Assembly: GCF_030167925.1 (NCBI RefSeq)
Contig: NZ_JASKUT010000001.1
Coordinates: 1,612,001-1,676,000, forward strand
Origin: Paenibacillus silviterrae
GTDB lineage: Bacteria; Bacillota; Bacilli; Paenibacillales; NBRC-103111
DNA length: 64,000 nt
Reading direction: 5' to 3'
Positions 43,322 through 52,650 of the stretch are shown here, piece after piece. Position numbers and translations under genes: made by a program. Positions within the stretch are counted from its first letter, which is position 1. Each line of letters begins with the position of its first letter. The notes under the pieces are model-generated. The model searched no databases. It saw only the letters and a program-made list of their open reading frames with translations, and was not told the DNA's origin.

Positions 43322-43474
43322 GTTCAGCATAGCAAATGTCAGGACGTTTTTTTATACATGAATGCAGTAATAATGTTCAAAAATCGCAACAAGCGCGAAT
43401 AACTAAGACAGGTTCTGTCACCCTTATCTGATAACCTTTCCTTGTAAACGATCATATCACACGGGAGGCTAACC

Positions 43475-43963
43475 ATGAAACCAGCTTTACAACACCAATC
43501 CACGATCTATGTTATCGGAATCCGAGAGGAGCACGTCATGTCCGAAGAAGGCGGCATTCCGACGATCCTCTCGCAATGGGGCCGCTTTATGGCAAGAGTA
43601 CATGAAATTCCAAACCGTGATGAAGCTACGCTCGGCATTTGTCTCGGCATGCCTCAGGAAGGTCCATTCGACTACGTGACGGGAGCGGTCCTGCGGAATT
43701 CAACGGCGTCAATTCCCTTGGGCATGGAGCTTGTGCGTCTCGAGCCGGCGGAATACGCCGTATTCACTCACCAGGGACCGATTGCAGCCCTTCACGAAAC
43801 CTACCTCGCGATTGAGCAGTGGCTAAAGGAAAATGGCGGGTATCGAAGGGCTGCCGCACCGGAATTCGAGCTGTATGATCATCGTTATATTTCTCCGGAC
43901 AGCCCGGACAGCGCGTTTGATATTTATGTGCCGGTGGCTCAGCAGGAAGGCTTGGAAGCATGA
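43475..43963 (+). CDS. GyrI-like/AraC effector-binding domain protein
   Basis: 162 residues, GyrI/BmrR-type effector-binding fold, no DNA-binding domain. The segments GICLGMPQEGPFDYVTGAVL, EYAVFTHQGPIAALHETYLAI and EFELYDHRYISP are typical. Members bind small molecules or act as hydrolases. GGGAGG lies before the ATG. Its 3' end overlaps the convergent WYL gene by 25 bp. Divergent from the YesN-type gene. Confidence 0.88.
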   Translation: MKPALQHQSTIYVIGIREEHVMSEEGGIPTILSQWGRFMARVHEIPNRDEATLGICLGMPQEGPFDYVTGAVLRNSTASIPLGMELVRLEPAEYAVFTHQGPIAALHETYLAIEQWLKENGGYRRAAAPEFELYDHRYISPDSPDSAFDIYVPVAQQEGLEA

Positions 43964-44928
43964 TAAGCTTCAAACAGCTTGACCGCAGCTTGTCTAAGCT
44001 GTTCCCGTAATTCCTGCGGCTCCCGGATGACGGCATCGGCCCCCATGCTTAAAAAATACTGCGTGTAATAACCGAAATCGTCCTCTCTGATATGCAGACG
44101 TAAGATTCCGGTGCCGTCATCATTCACCTGAAGCTCGTCGTGGAAGATGCCTTCCCATTGAAAGCGGCTTACTCCCTCCGTCGTTAGCTCGGCAATCAGC
44201 GGCATTCTTTCAGGGTCGGACGCGTATACGGCCGAGACAGGCTGCCCTTGCGGTAGAAACCACATCTGCAGCGGGTAGCCGCTCACATCGACTGTCTCGG
44301 CTCCTTCCTCCATTTGTTCCGCTTGGAGTACGCGATCGACGCGAAACAATAAGTACTTCTCTCGATGGAAGCAATAGGCCGGGCAGTACCAGTAGCCGTT
44401 CTGCGAGTATACGCCGATAGGTTGAATGGTCCGGGATTTGGCTCCTTCTCTTGAATCATACAAAACTCGTACCGGCCTCATCTGCAAAGAAGCGTCCAGC
44501 AGCAATCTTAAATGCGGTGAAGGAGCCTTCCGCTTCGGAGACCAGAAAATCACGCGCTGCTTCATTTTGTCGATCGTACGTTTCGTATCGTCAGGTAAAT
44601 AGTAGTAAAACTTATTTAATGCGGTAACGGCTTCCTCATCGAAGGGCAGCGACCCGTAATGCTGCAGTGACTGGTACGCGAAAAAAATCGCGACAGCCTC
44701 CTGCTCCGAGAAGACGATCGGCGGCAGCAGATGCTCGTTCAGCAGCCGGTACCCGCCGTTCGGGCCATATTCCGCGTAGAGAGGCAATCCCAGCTCCTCC
44801 AGCGCCTGCAGATCGCGCATGATCGTCCTGCTTGAGACGGCGAATTCCTCTGCGAGCTCCCTTACCGTAAACTTCCTCCGCTTATTGACAGCGATCATCA
44901 GCTCGATCAGCCGCTTGGACTTGGACAT
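43939..44928 (-). CDS. YafY-type WYL-domain transcriptional regulator
   Basis: 329 residues: N-terminal HTH_11 (KFTVRELAEEFAVSSRTIMRDLQALEELG), central WYL domain (RPVRVLYDSREGAKSRTIQPIGVYSQNGYWYCPAY) and a C-terminal WCX-like part. A palindrome lies over the -35 region of its promoter, suggesting autoregulation. Its 3' end overlaps the convergent GyrI-like gene. Ligand unknown. Confidence 0.92.
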   Translation of the reverse strand: MSKSKRLIELMIAVNKRRKFTVRELAEEFAVSSRTIMRDLQALEELGLPLYAEYGPNGGYRLLNEHLLPPIVFSEQEAVAIFFAYQSLQHYGSLPFDEEAVTALNKFYYYLPDDTKRTIDKMKQRVIFWSPKRKAPSPHLRLLLDASLQMRPVRVLYDSREGAKSRTIQPIGVYSQNGYWYCPAYCFHREKYLLFRVDRVLQAEQMEEGAETVDVSGYPLQMWFLPQGQPVSAVYASDPERMPLIAELTTEGVSRFQWEGIFHDELQVNDDGTGILRLHIREDDFGYYTQYFLSMGADAVIREPQELREQLRQAAVKLFEAYHASKPSC

Positions 44929-44965
44929 TCCTTACGCTCCTCAATCATGCTATATGGATAGTTGT

Positions 44966-45000
44966 AGTATAGCACAACACTATGACAATTTCTGTCATAG
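44966..45000 (-). promoter_or_regulatory. WYL regulator promoter with palindromic operator
   Basis: CTATGACA (44980-44987) and TGTCATAG (44993-45000) form a perfect 8-bp inverted repeat with a 5-nt centre. TATACT on the minus strand (44966-44971) is the -10; the palindrome covers the place of the -35. Typical of an autoregulatory operator. Confidence 0.55.
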
Positions 45001-45011
45001 ATTAGCTCCCT

Positions 45012-45061
45012 AATAAAAACACCCCTGCCTGATACGTGACCCGTATCATAACAGGGGTGCA
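45012..45061 (-). terminator. Terminator of the aldo/keto reductase operon
   Basis: GCACCCCTG-TTATGATACG pairs with CGTATCAGGCAGGGGTG (one bulge and one mismatch region), followed by TTTTTATT on the minus strand. Confidence 0.85.
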
Positions 45062-45066
45062 GTTTA

Positions 45067-45996
45067 CTATTCTACATGCTCCAGCCAGTGCAGCTCCTCC
45101 GGAGTTAAGCGTATACGAGAGCCTTCGATGCAGGAGTCCAGCTCCTCCTTTGACTGTGCTCCAACCAACGCGCAGGTAGGAAACGGCTGATTGATGACAT
45201 AGGCAAGCGCGATCTGGATCGTGGTTACGTTCTTCTCCTTGGCCAGCTGCTCCGCACGACGAAGCCGTTCCCAATTGGCATCGTTATAGAAGACACGTAC
45301 CATATCCGCGTTGTCAAGCACGTCCGGGCTGAAGCGTCCTGTGAAGAACCCTCTCGCTTGAGACGACCAGGAAAGGAGCGGCATCTGATGCCTCTCATGC
45401 CAAGCGCAGTCCTCCGCATCTACGGAAACGCAGCCTGCCCAGAACGGCTCCTTCGGCTTGGCCAGACTCAAGTTCGGACTGCTGAAGCTAAAGCCTACGA
45501 GCCCGTTTGCCGCTGCATACTCGTTGGCCTCCTGCAGCCTCGCGGTAGACCAGTTGGAGCCGCCGATAGCACGAATGCGTCCTGCAGCGATATGCTCGTT
45601 CAGGGCATCGATGATGTGACTCACAGGGACATTCGGATCATCGCGATGAAGCGCGTACAGGTCAACATAATCCGTTCGGAGACGCTCGAGACTGATCTGA
45701 AGCTCCTCCGCGATTACATCCCGGTTTACCCGAGGGCCTTGCTTGTTGGGGTGAGCCCCCTTGGTCCAGACGACTACCTGCTCCCGGTTGCCCCGTTCTT
45801 CCATCCATCGGCCGATGGTAGCTTCGCTCTCTCCCCCGCAATAACCAAAGGCGGTATCAATCGTGGTGCCGCCGGATGCGAGGAGATTATCCAATACATC
45901 GCACACTTTATCATACACTTCATGTCTAAAGAAATCCGATCCTTGAATCAGACGGGAAATCGGCTTATGGACTCCAGGAAGCTGAATCGTTTCCAT
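45067..45996 (-). CDS. Aldo/keto reductase
   Basis: 309 residues. The tetrad is visible: Asp and Tyr in TIDTAFGYCGGES, Lys in VVWTKGAHP and His in DLYALHRDDP. NADPH binding is by the C-terminal region of the barrel. Substrate unknown, likely a sugar or carbonyl compound. ATG with GGGAGG upstream, 23 bp after the Gfo/Idh/MocA gene. Confidence 0.92.
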   Translation of the reverse strand: METIQLPGVHKPISRLIQGSDFFRHEVYDKVCDVLDNLLASGGTTIDTAFGYCGGESEATIGRWMEERGNREQVVVWTKGAHPNKQGPRVNRDVIAEELQISLERLRTDYVDLYALHRDDPNVPVSHIIDALNEHIAAGRIRAIGGSNWSTARLQEANEYAAANGLVGFSFSSPNLSLAKPKEPFWAGCVSVDAEDCAWHERHQMPLLSWSSQARGFFTGRFSPDVLDNADMVRVFYNDANWERLRRAEQLAKEKNVTTIQIALAYVINQPFPTCALVGAQSKEELDSCIEGSRIRLTPEELHWLEHVE

Positions 45997-46019
45997 TACG
46001 GGTTCCTCCCTTTTTTGGA

Positions 46020-47021
46020 CTACAGCGTTACGCGAATGCGTTCACGCGCGGACTGCAACGTTGCATCAATGACCTTCATGTTCGCTACGGCATCGGAAGG
46101 AGCAAAGGCAAGAGGCTCTCCATGAAGGATACTGCGTCCTATCGCGTCCGCCTGCAGCGCATACTGGTTCACATAAGGCACCTCTACCTCTCTTCGCTCA
46201 CCTTTCACCGTGACAAAGAAATGATCCTTCGCATCCCCCCTCGTAACGAAGGCAGACGGCACTTCGATCGTTCCGTCCGTACCAACTACCTCAAGCGTAT
46301 TTCTGCCCGCCGCCCACATGCCGCAGTCGAACGTCAGCGCCACATGGTCCGAAAACTCCACAAGTCCGGATGTCATCATGTCCACATGGTCGTGCTCCGG
46401 CGAGAAGAAGGCATGCGCTGTTACAGCCTCCGGCTCGCGCTCCAGCAGCAATCGCGCAGCGCTTAACGGGTAACAGCCTACATCGTATACCGAGCCGCCG
46501 CCCCATGCCTGCTTATAGCGAACATTATTTGACGCTTTTGCATTATTAAAGGTAAACGTACCGTGGATGCCGCGAATCGCGCCAATCTCTCCGGATTGAA
46601 TGATGTCGCGAATCATGGCATAACGGGGATGATAGCGGTACATGAACGCCTCCGCCAGGACGACCCCTGCCTTAGCACAGGCATCCGCCATCTCTTGCGC
46701 TTCCTCTGCATTCAGTGCAATCGGCTTCTCGCATAACACGTGCTTTCCGGCTTCCGCCGCGCGGATCGTCCATTCCTTATGTAAATGGTTCGGCAATGGG
46801 ATATAAACGGCATCAATGCTTTCGTCTTCCAGCAGCTGCTCATAGCTGCCATAAGCCGTCGGAATGCCCAGCTTGTCTGCCGTTTCCCGGGCATTGCTAA
46901 GCTCCCGGCTGGCTATAGCCGCTACCTCGCCCGTTTCCGATTGCTGAATTCCCGGAATCACCGCACGCTTTGCAATACCGGCGCAGCCGATGATGCCCCA
47001 ACGCACCTTTTTCGAACTCAT
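46020..47021 (-). CDS. Gfo/Idh/MocA family oxidoreductase
   Basis: 333 residues. Rossmann motif GIIGCAGIAKRAVIPG at the N-terminus, catalytic EKP in CEKPIALNAEEAQEM and the alpha/beta domain with RYHPRYAMI. Oxidises a sugar, inositol or glucoside with NAD(P). Co-transcribed with the aldo/keto reductase; both probably serve the same sugar pathway. Divergent from the AraC regulator. Confidence 0.93.
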   Translation of the reverse strand: MSSKKVRWGIIGCAGIAKRAVIPGIQQSETGEVAAIASRELSNARETADKLGIPTAYGSYEQLLEDESIDAVYIPLPNHLHKEWTIRAAEAGKHVLCEKPIALNAEEAQEMADACAKAGVVLAEAFMYRYHPRYAMIRDIIQSGEIGAIRGIHGTFTFNNAKASNNVRYKQAWGGGSVYDVGCYPLSAARLLLEREPEAVTAHAFFSPEHDHVDMMTSGLVEFSDHVALTFDCGMWAAGRNTLEVVGTDGTIEVPSAFVTRGDAKDHFFVTVKGERREVEVPYVNQYALQADAIGRSILHGEPLAFAPSDAVANMKVIDATLQSARERIRVTL

Positions 47022-47146
47022 ATCAGCATCTCTCCTTGAAGGAAAATTAATACGATATTGCCATTATACTTATGCCAATTTAAAATGAAAATATAAGCTT
47101 TTTGCAGATAGATACAATTATATTGTCATTATGGGAGTGGAGTCTT

Positions 47147-47986
47147 TTGAAAAGACAGCGTTTTCTTCCAACCATGTCGGAGCAGCCGTTTTTCATCCTG
47201 CCGGAATCCGTCGGTTGGTACTGGGACGACCCGGAGCATACGGTGGATCGACGTGAAAATTCATGGAATACCTTCAGCATCCATTACATCGTCAGCGGGA
47301 AAGGGTACCTTGAAACGGATCAGGAAACGTACCCGCTTGAGCGGGGCGACGCCTTCTTGTATTTCCCCCTGCAAAGACAGCGCTATTACAGCGACCAGGA
47401 AGACCCCTGGAGCGTCTTATGGATTCATTTTTACGGTACGGCCATCAACGAATTCCTGATTGAACGCGGCTTTCACCGTTCCCATCTGTGGACGCTCCGG
47501 CAAACCAAGCTGCTGGAGCAAGCCTTCGAGGAGCTTCTCACCGAGCTGGAAAAGGAAGAGTTTTACCATCTGTCCCGCATGTCCACTTTAACCTATGCCA
47601 TTCTGGCCGAGTTCGTAAACCAGGCGGTTCCCCAGTCCGCCGTGAAGCTGCCGGAATCTACGGATCGTATTCTACAGCTTCTGCCCCGCATGCAAAATGA
47701 AGCCTGCAAGCCGTTCGATCTCCCTTACTGGGCGCAGCAGGCGGAGGTAAGCACCTTTTATTTTTGCAAGCTGTTTAAGAAGGCGACCCAAATGACCCCC
47801 ATGGAGTTCATTACGTTATGCCGCTTGCAGAAAGCGAAGCAGTGGCTGCTCGAGAAGAAGGAATGGACGATTCGCGAGATCGCCATGGAAGCGGGTTACC
47901 CCAGCATCAGCTATTTTAACAAACGATTTCTGGAGCAGGAAAGCATGACCCCGTCGGAATATCGGCAGCTGTACTGGAAGCAGTAG
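47147..47986 (+). CDS. AraC family transcriptional regulator
   Basis: About 279 residues: N-terminal cupin-like sensing domain (SIHYIVSGKGYLETDQETYPLERGDAFLYF) and a C-terminal AraC double HTH (DLPYWAQQAEVSTFYFCKLFKKATQMTPMEFI...). Divergent from the Gfo/Idh/MocA gene, so probably its regulator. Start: TTG 47147 with GGGAGTGGAG upstream; ATG 47174 has no SD. A TTG at 47102 has no SD either. Confidence 0.9.
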   Translation: MKRQRFLPTMSEQPFFILPESVGWYWDDPEHTVDRRENSWNTFSIHYIVSGKGYLETDQETYPLERGDAFLYFPLQRQRYYSDQEDPWSVLWIHFYGTAINEFLIERGFHRSHLWTLRQTKLLEQAFEELLTELEKEEFYHLSRMSTLTYAILAEFVNQAVPQSAVKLPESTDRILQLLPRMQNEACKPFDLPYWAQQAEVSTFYFCKLFKKATQMTPMEFITLCRLQKAKQWLLEKKEWTIREIAMEAGYPSISYFNKRFLEQESMTPSEYRQLYWKQ

Positions 47987-48063
47987 GCCTTCCTCCGGAT
48001 TTGACGCAAGCGCATGATGGTTGTACGATGAATGGAATGCTGATTGAAAGAGAAGGAGAAGGT

Positions 48064-50223
48064 ATGAAATCATTAGTTCTTGCGGAAAAACCGAGCGTCG
48101 CCAAAGAAATTGCCCGCGTACTCGGCTGCAACCAGAAGCATAAGCACTATATGGAAGGACCGAAGCATGTCGTCACCTGGGCGCTGGGGCATCTTGTAAC
48201 CCTAGCGGAGCCGGAGGATTACGACGTGAAGTTCAAGACCTGGGATCTTGAGGATCTGCCCCTGCTTCCAGGTAGGATGAAGCTTAAGCTGATCCGGGAA
48301 ACGACGCCGCAGTTCAAAGCGATACAAGGACTTGCCGCACGCCCCGACCTCGATCAGATCATTATCGCTACCGATGCCGGGCGTGAAGGAGAATTGGTGG
48401 CCCGGTGGATTATGGAGATGATCCGGTGGAAAAAGCCTTACAGCCGTTTGTGGATTTCCTCTCAAACCGATAAGGCGATCCGCGAGGGCTTCGCTTCGCT
48501 TAAGCCAGGCTCCTCCTACGATCCATTGTACCGCTCCGCCGTGTGCCGCGCGGAGGCCGACTGGCTGATCGGACTCAATATTACCCGAGCTTTGACCTGT
48601 AAGCACAATGCGCAGCTTTCGGCCGGGCGGGTTCAGACGCCTACCCTGTCCATCCTGATGGAGCGGGAACGGCAGATCAAGTCGTTTCAGTCTAAGGACT
48701 ATTGGATGCTGCGGGCGCAGCTTGGATCGTTTCAGGCAATGTGGCGCGGCAAGGAGGCTCAGGACGGCCGTTTGTTTGATAAGGCGGAGGCGGACCGGCT
48801 GCTCGAGAAGCTGAACCGGGTCGGACAAGCCAAAGTAACGAAGCTGCAGGTAGCGGACAAGAGTGAGCCGCATCCGCTCGCCTATGATCTTACGGAGCTT
48901 CAGCGGGATGCGAACAAGCGTTACGGCTTTACGGCGAAGCAAACCTCGAATGTGCTGCAGCGCCTGTACGAACAGCATAAGCTGGTTACGTATCCGCGAA
49001 CGGATTCGCGTTATTTATCAACAGATATGGTTCCGACGCTTGCGGGAAGAATCGAAGCCTTGCATGTGCCCGCGTATGCCGGATGGGTCAAGCCGCTTCT
49101 TCGGAAACCGCTGCCGATCACGAAGCGTATCGCGGATGACAGCAAGGTAACCGACCATCACGCGATCATTCCGACGGAGGAACGCCCTCATCTCCAAGCC
49201 TTATCGGCCGATGAGCGCCGCCTGTACGACTTGATCGTGAAACGGTTCCTCTCGCTCTTCTACCCTGCCTTCCGTTATGACGAAACCTCGGTTACGCTAG
49301 ACATCGGCGGCGAGAGCTTCTATGCGAAGGGTCGGATCGTCAAAGATGAGGGCTGGAAAAGCATATACGGCCTGGACGCCTCCGCCATGAGCCTTGACGA
49401 GGAGGAGGAGCAGCGTCAGGAAGAAGAGAACGGCCCGCGTCAAACCCTCCCTCCGCTTTCCGTCGGCGCGGAGCTGAAGGAATTGCGTTTGGGACTGCAG
49501 AAGCTGGCGACGAAGCCGCCGGGCCGATACACGGAAGCCTCCTTGCTTACCGTCATGGAGAAGCACGGCCTCGGCACACCGGCTACCCGGGCGGATATCA
49601 TCGAGAAGCTGCTCTCTTCCGATACGATCGAGCGCAAAATGAATGTGCTCCAGCCTACGGGCAAGGGAGCACAGCTGATCGAGCTGGTCGTACCGGAGCT
49701 TAGGTCGCCGGAGCTGACGGCCGAATGGGAGCAGGAGCTAGAACGCATTGCCAAGGGTCGCGGCGACGCCAAATCGTTCATGGACCGGATCCGCTCCATG
49801 ACGGAGCAGATCGTCAAAGAAGTGAAGACCAGCGCGGCCGAATATAAGCCGCATAATCTGACGAGCTCCCGCTGTCCCGATTGCAGCAGCCCTCTTCAGG
49901 AGATCAAAAGCAAGCGGGGAAAGCTGCTCGTCTGCAGCAGCAAGGAATGCGAATATAAGCGCGCGGCGGAGCCGCAGCTTTCGAATAAACGCTGCCCGCA
50001 GTGCCGTAAGAAAATGGAGATTCATACCGGCAAAGCAGGCAAGTACGCACAGTGCCGTCCGTGCAATGTCATCGAAATGCTCGGTGAGAAAAGCAGCGGT
50101 GGCGGCAAAGCCGCCAAACGGCAGCAGGCCCAGCTCGCCCATCAGTTCAGCGATAATGTTGAGCTGACCAGCAGTCTTGGGGATGCGCTGAAAGCGGCCC
50201 TGCAAGGCAAAAAAGAAGATTGA
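48064..50223 (+). CDS. topB: DNA topoisomerase III (type IA), copy 2
   Basis: About 719 residues. TOPRIM (SLVLAEKPSVAKEIARVLG and IIIATDAGREGELVARW), active-site Tyr in LVTYPRTDSRYLS (about 315), catalytic core, and a C-terminal tail with two zinc-ribbon motifs (CPDCSSPLQE...CSSKEC and CPQCRKKMEI...CRPC). Closer in the TOPRIM region to usual B. subtilis TopB than copy 1. Start ATG 48064 with AGAAGGAG upstream. Monocistronic with its own terminator. Confidence 0.94.
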   Translation: MKSLVLAEKPSVAKEIARVLGCNQKHKHYMEGPKHVVTWALGHLVTLAEPEDYDVKFKTWDLEDLPLLPGRMKLKLIRETTPQFKAIQGLAARPDLDQIIIATDAGREGELVARWIMEMIRWKKPYSRLWISSQTDKAIREGFASLKPGSSYDPLYRSAVCRAEADWLIGLNITRALTCKHNAQLSAGRVQTPTLSILMERERQIKSFQSKDYWMLRAQLGSFQAMWRGKEAQDGRLFDKAEADRLLEKLNRVGQAKVTKLQVADKSEPHPLAYDLTELQRDANKRYGFTAKQTSNVLQRLYEQHKLVTYPRTDSRYLSTDMVPTLAGRIEALHVPAYAGWVKPLLRKPLPITKRIADDSKVTDHHAIIPTEERPHLQALSADERRLYDLIVKRFLSLFYPAFRYDETSVTLDIGGESFYAKGRIVKDEGWKSIYGLDASAMSLDEEEEQRQEEENGPRQTLPPLSVGAELKELRLGLQKLATKPPGRYTEASLLTVMEKHGLGTPATRADIIEKLLSSDTIERKMNVLQPTGKGAQLIELVVPELRSPELTAEWEQELERIAKGRGDAKSFMDRIRSMTEQIVKEVKTSAAEYKPHNLTSSRCPDCSSPLQEIKSKRGKLLVCSSKECEYKRAAEPQLSNKRCPQCRKKMEIHTGKAGKYAQCRPCNVIEMLGEKSSGGGKAAKRQQAQLAHQFSDNVELTSSLGDALKAALQGKKED

Positions 50224-50250
50224 GGGCTTGGTCCCCCAATCTTCTTTTTT
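50209..50250 (+). terminator. Terminator of topoisomerase copy 2
   Basis: AAGAAGATTGAGGG pairs with CCCCCAATCTTCTT around a short loop and six T follow. It overlaps the stop codon. Confidence 0.9.
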
Positions 50251-50280
50251 AGCAAAACATCCCGCATAGGAGGAATCGTC

Positions 50281-50480
50281 ATGCCCTATATTAACCTTCA
50301 AATCACGAAAGGCGCTACCCGAGAGCAAAAAGCCCAAATCGTACAACAGTTTACGGAAAATTAGTAACGGTTCTCGGCAAAAAGCCGGAGCATACCCATA
50401 TCGTCATTCAAGAAATCGATGAAGAAAACTGGGGCTTTGCCGGTATGCTAACCGATGATTACCGTAAAAGGGAAGGTTGA
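50281..50480 (+). pseudogene. 4-oxalocrotonate tautomerase family gene, frameshifted
   Basis: Starts MPYINLQITKGATREQKAQI (the catalytic Pro after Met is present) with TAGGAGGA upstream, but hits TAG at 50362 after 27 codons. From 50361 the -1 frame continues LVTVLGKKPEHTHIVIQEID and EENWGFAGMLTDDYRKREG to TGA at 50478-50480, the expected rest of a tautomerase. A single-base deletion in GGAAAATTAG explains it. A sequencing error is possible; programmed frameshifting is unlikely. Confidence 0.8.
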
Positions 50481-50488
50481 AGCCTTCC

Positions 50489-50794
50489 CTACCCTAACAA
50501 GGGGAACTGCCCGCGAACCTGCTCGTCAAAAAACCGCCGCAGCTGCTCCTTCTCCCCTTCCGTGAACTGAAATTCGCAATCGCGGCCTTCGTCCTGAGGC
50601 ACGATTTGTACCATGTCTCCCCGCCGGGTGCATATGATCAATGCGGATAAGTCCTCCACGTCCTCCGGCTGCTTGCCGTCCGCCAAGGCAAACGAGATTT
50701 CAACATCCACCCACTGCTCATCTCTTGGCTCCACACGCGCCTTCAAGCGCTCAAAAACAAGCTCCTCGACAACAGGATCGCCATAACGAATCAT
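50489..50794 (-). CDS. Hypothetical protein, 101 residues
   Basis: Small acidic cytoplasmic protein with no recognised domain; the C-terminal half has alternating strand-helix (ALIICTRRGDMVQIVPQDE then EKEQLRRFFDEQ). ATG start; AGGGGTTAG lies just upstream. Convergent with the broken tautomerase gene. Confidence 0.6.
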   Translation of the reverse strand: MIRYGDPVVEELVFERLKARVEPRDEQWVDVEISFALADGKQPEDVEDLSALIICTRRGDMVQIVPQDEGRDCEFQFTEGEKEQLRRFFDEQVRGQFPLLG

Positions 50795-50817
50795 TTCCTA
50801 ACCCCTCCGAACCATAA

Positions 50818-51714
50818 TCACTTTCCTACCAAATCTTCCAGCGCCATCTCCAGAGTCGGATAGCGGTATTCAAACCCGTGTTCCAATGCGGCCTTCGGCA
50901 GCACGCGTTGTCCCTCCAGGAGCAGCGTCGACAGCTCGCCTAACAGCAGCTTCATGGCAAATGCCGGAACGGGAAAAATATAAGGCCTCCCCATGACTCT
51001 TGCCAGCGTTCTCCCGAATTCATCGTTCGTAACCGGCTGAGGAGCCGTTGCGTTGACCGGCCCCTCCAGGCTGTCCTGACGAATGCAGTAATCGATCAAC
51101 CGGCAAATATCGGTTACATGGATCCAGGAGAGCACCTGCCTGCCGCTTCCGATTCGTCCTCCGACACCAAGCTTGAATGGCATTGCCATTTTGGGAAAGG
51201 CCCCCCCATCGTTCCCCAGAACAATGCCCACACGCAGAAGCACGATGCGTCTCGCGTGGATCTGCTCGGCAGCAATCTCCCATTGATCCACTACGCCGGA
51301 AAGAAAATCGATGATCCGGGGCTCACTTTCTTCGGAGAATGTTGCTGTCTCCGACACCCCGTAGATCGAGATGCCAGAGGCGTTGACCAGCACAGGCTTC
51401 TGGCGAAGCTGGTCGACCGCAAGGCCGATTCTTCGGGCCGCATCCAGACGCGATTTCATAATTCGTTCCTTCGCCTCATCCGTCCAGCGTTGATTGATGG
51501 ATTCCCCGGCCAAATTGACAATGGCATCCGTTCCCTCCAGAAGCTGCGGCTCACGCTCCAGCTCCGACCAAGTCAACACGGGAACCGTCGACAGGCCTGC
51601 CGTTTGCTTTGTCCGCGAAATCAGGACGACGTCGCACTTTTGATCAAGCAAATACTTCACCAAATGCTGTCCGACAAAACCGGTACCTCCGCTGATGGCC
51701 ACCTTCACAAGCAT
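50818..51714 (-). CDS. TIGR01777 family NAD-dependent epimerase
   Basis: About 298 residues, SDR39U1/YfcH type. Rossmann motif AISGGTGFVGQHLVKYL, segments ASGISIYG and WIHVTDICRLIDYCI, and C-terminal KAALEHGFEYRYPTLEMAL, typical of TIGR01777. Function unknown. Start ATG 51714 with GGAGTGGGG upstream; the GTG seven codons earlier puts the SD inside. 23 bp separates it from the downstream hypothetical gene. Confidence 0.9.
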   Translation of the reverse strand: MLVKVAISGGTGFVGQHLVKYLLDQKCDVVLISRTKQTAGLSTVPVLTWSELEREPQLLEGTDAIVNLAGESINQRWTDEAKERIMKSRLDAARRIGLAVDQLRQKPVLVNASGISIYGVSETATFSEESEPRIIDFLSGVVDQWEIAAEQIHARRIVLLRVGIVLGNDGGAFPKMAMPFKLGVGGRIGSGRQVLSWIHVTDICRLIDYCIRQDSLEGPVNATAPQPVTNDEFGRTLARVMGRPYIFPVPAFAMKLLLGELSTLLLEGQRVLPKAALEHGFEYRYPTLEMALEDLVGK

Positions 51715-51770
51715 TCCCCCACTCCAGGAAATCACTTCATGTAACTATTATAGCGCATGAGCCATAGGAA

Positions 51771-51812
51771 CAAAAAATCCGCATAACAGCATGAAAGCTG
51801 CATGCGGACTTG
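51771..51812 (-). terminator. Terminator of the esterase gene
   Basis: AAGTCCGCATGCAGC pairs with GCTGTTATGCGGATTT (one mismatch), followed by a T-run on the minus strand. Confidence 0.85.
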
Positions 51813-51813
51813 C

Positions 51814-52626
51814 TTAGCAATCCGTTAGGGCCCATTGCCGCTCCAGAAACTGCAGCGCCTCCGGCAGATGCCCGCCGAAATAATCCCAGGTATGCTCCCC
51901 TTCAAATTCCATATATTCGAACGGGTATTGCAGTGCCTCCAGAACATACTGGAACCCTACATTCATAGGGTATAAATAATCGTTTTTGCCGCAGTTGAAA
52001 TGCAGCGCCGGACGGTTCGGCAAGCTTGCGGCACGCTCCGCCAGCACGTGCAGATCGTATTCCTTCGCATAAGCGCCGTGGACCGGACCGATCATCCGCG
52101 CCGCATCCGAACGGTGAAATTCCGGAGCAAGGAACTTCGAAGAAATCATCGCTCCCGCGATGCTTGCCGCCGCTCCGAACAGCTCAGGATGGCGGAGCGC
52201 CAGCATGAAGGCGCCATAACCTCCCATGGACAGACCGCAAACATAGCGCTGCGAGGATTCCGCGACCGTACGGAATTGGTCATCCACCAATGGGATGACA
52301 TCCTCGATCAGGTAATCCTCAAACCGACCCGTGCCGTCATACCAATTGAGGTAGAATGTGCCTGTGCCGTAGCCTCCGTCACTCGGCATCACTACGATGC
52401 ATTCCCGCAGCTGCCCTTCTCCGATCATCCGGTCCAGCGTTTCCTGAGCCTTGCCGTTCTGGAGCCAGCTCCATTCCGAGCCGTGCAGGCCATGGAGCAA
52501 ATAAATGACGGGATAGCGTCGATCAAGGCTTGCTGCATAGCTTGGCGGCAAGTAGACGTTACACGTTTTACGAGCATAAAGCGCGCCGGAGAAAAAAGGT
52601 ACGGTCTGAACGCTCATCGTCGACAT
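51814..52626 (-). CDS. Esterase D/antigen 85-type alpha/beta hydrolase
   Basis: 270 residues of the putative esterase family PF00756. Catalytic Ser in CGLSMGGYGAFML (about residue 125), the oxyanion region LLHGLHGSEWSWL, and the late His in FEGEHTWDYFGGH. No signal peptide. Acts on acyl esters such as formylglutathione-like, feruloyl or carbohydrate esters; the substrate is not determined. ATG start with GAGGAGAG upstream. Confidence 0.9.
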   Translation of the reverse strand: MSTMSVQTVPFFSGALYARKTCNVYLPPSYAASLDRRYPVIYLLHGLHGSEWSWLQNGKAQETLDRMIGEGQLRECIVVMPSDGGYGTGTFYLNWYDGTGRFEDYLIEDVIPLVDDQFRTVAESSQRYVCGLSMGGYGAFMLALRHPELFGAAASIAGAMISSKFLAPEFHRSDAARMIGPVHGAYAKEYDLHVLAERAASLPNRPALHFNCGKNDYLYPMNVGFQYVLEALQYPFEYMEFEGEHTWDYFGGHLPEALQFLERQWALTDC

Positions 52627-52650
52627 CTCTCCTCTCCCATGAGGTAAATC

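Noticed and set aside
50355..50364. Programmed -1 frameshift in the tautomerase gene
   Set aside because: Only a run of four A is present, not a proper slippery heptamer, and no downstream structure is evident; the gene family is not known to use frameshifting.
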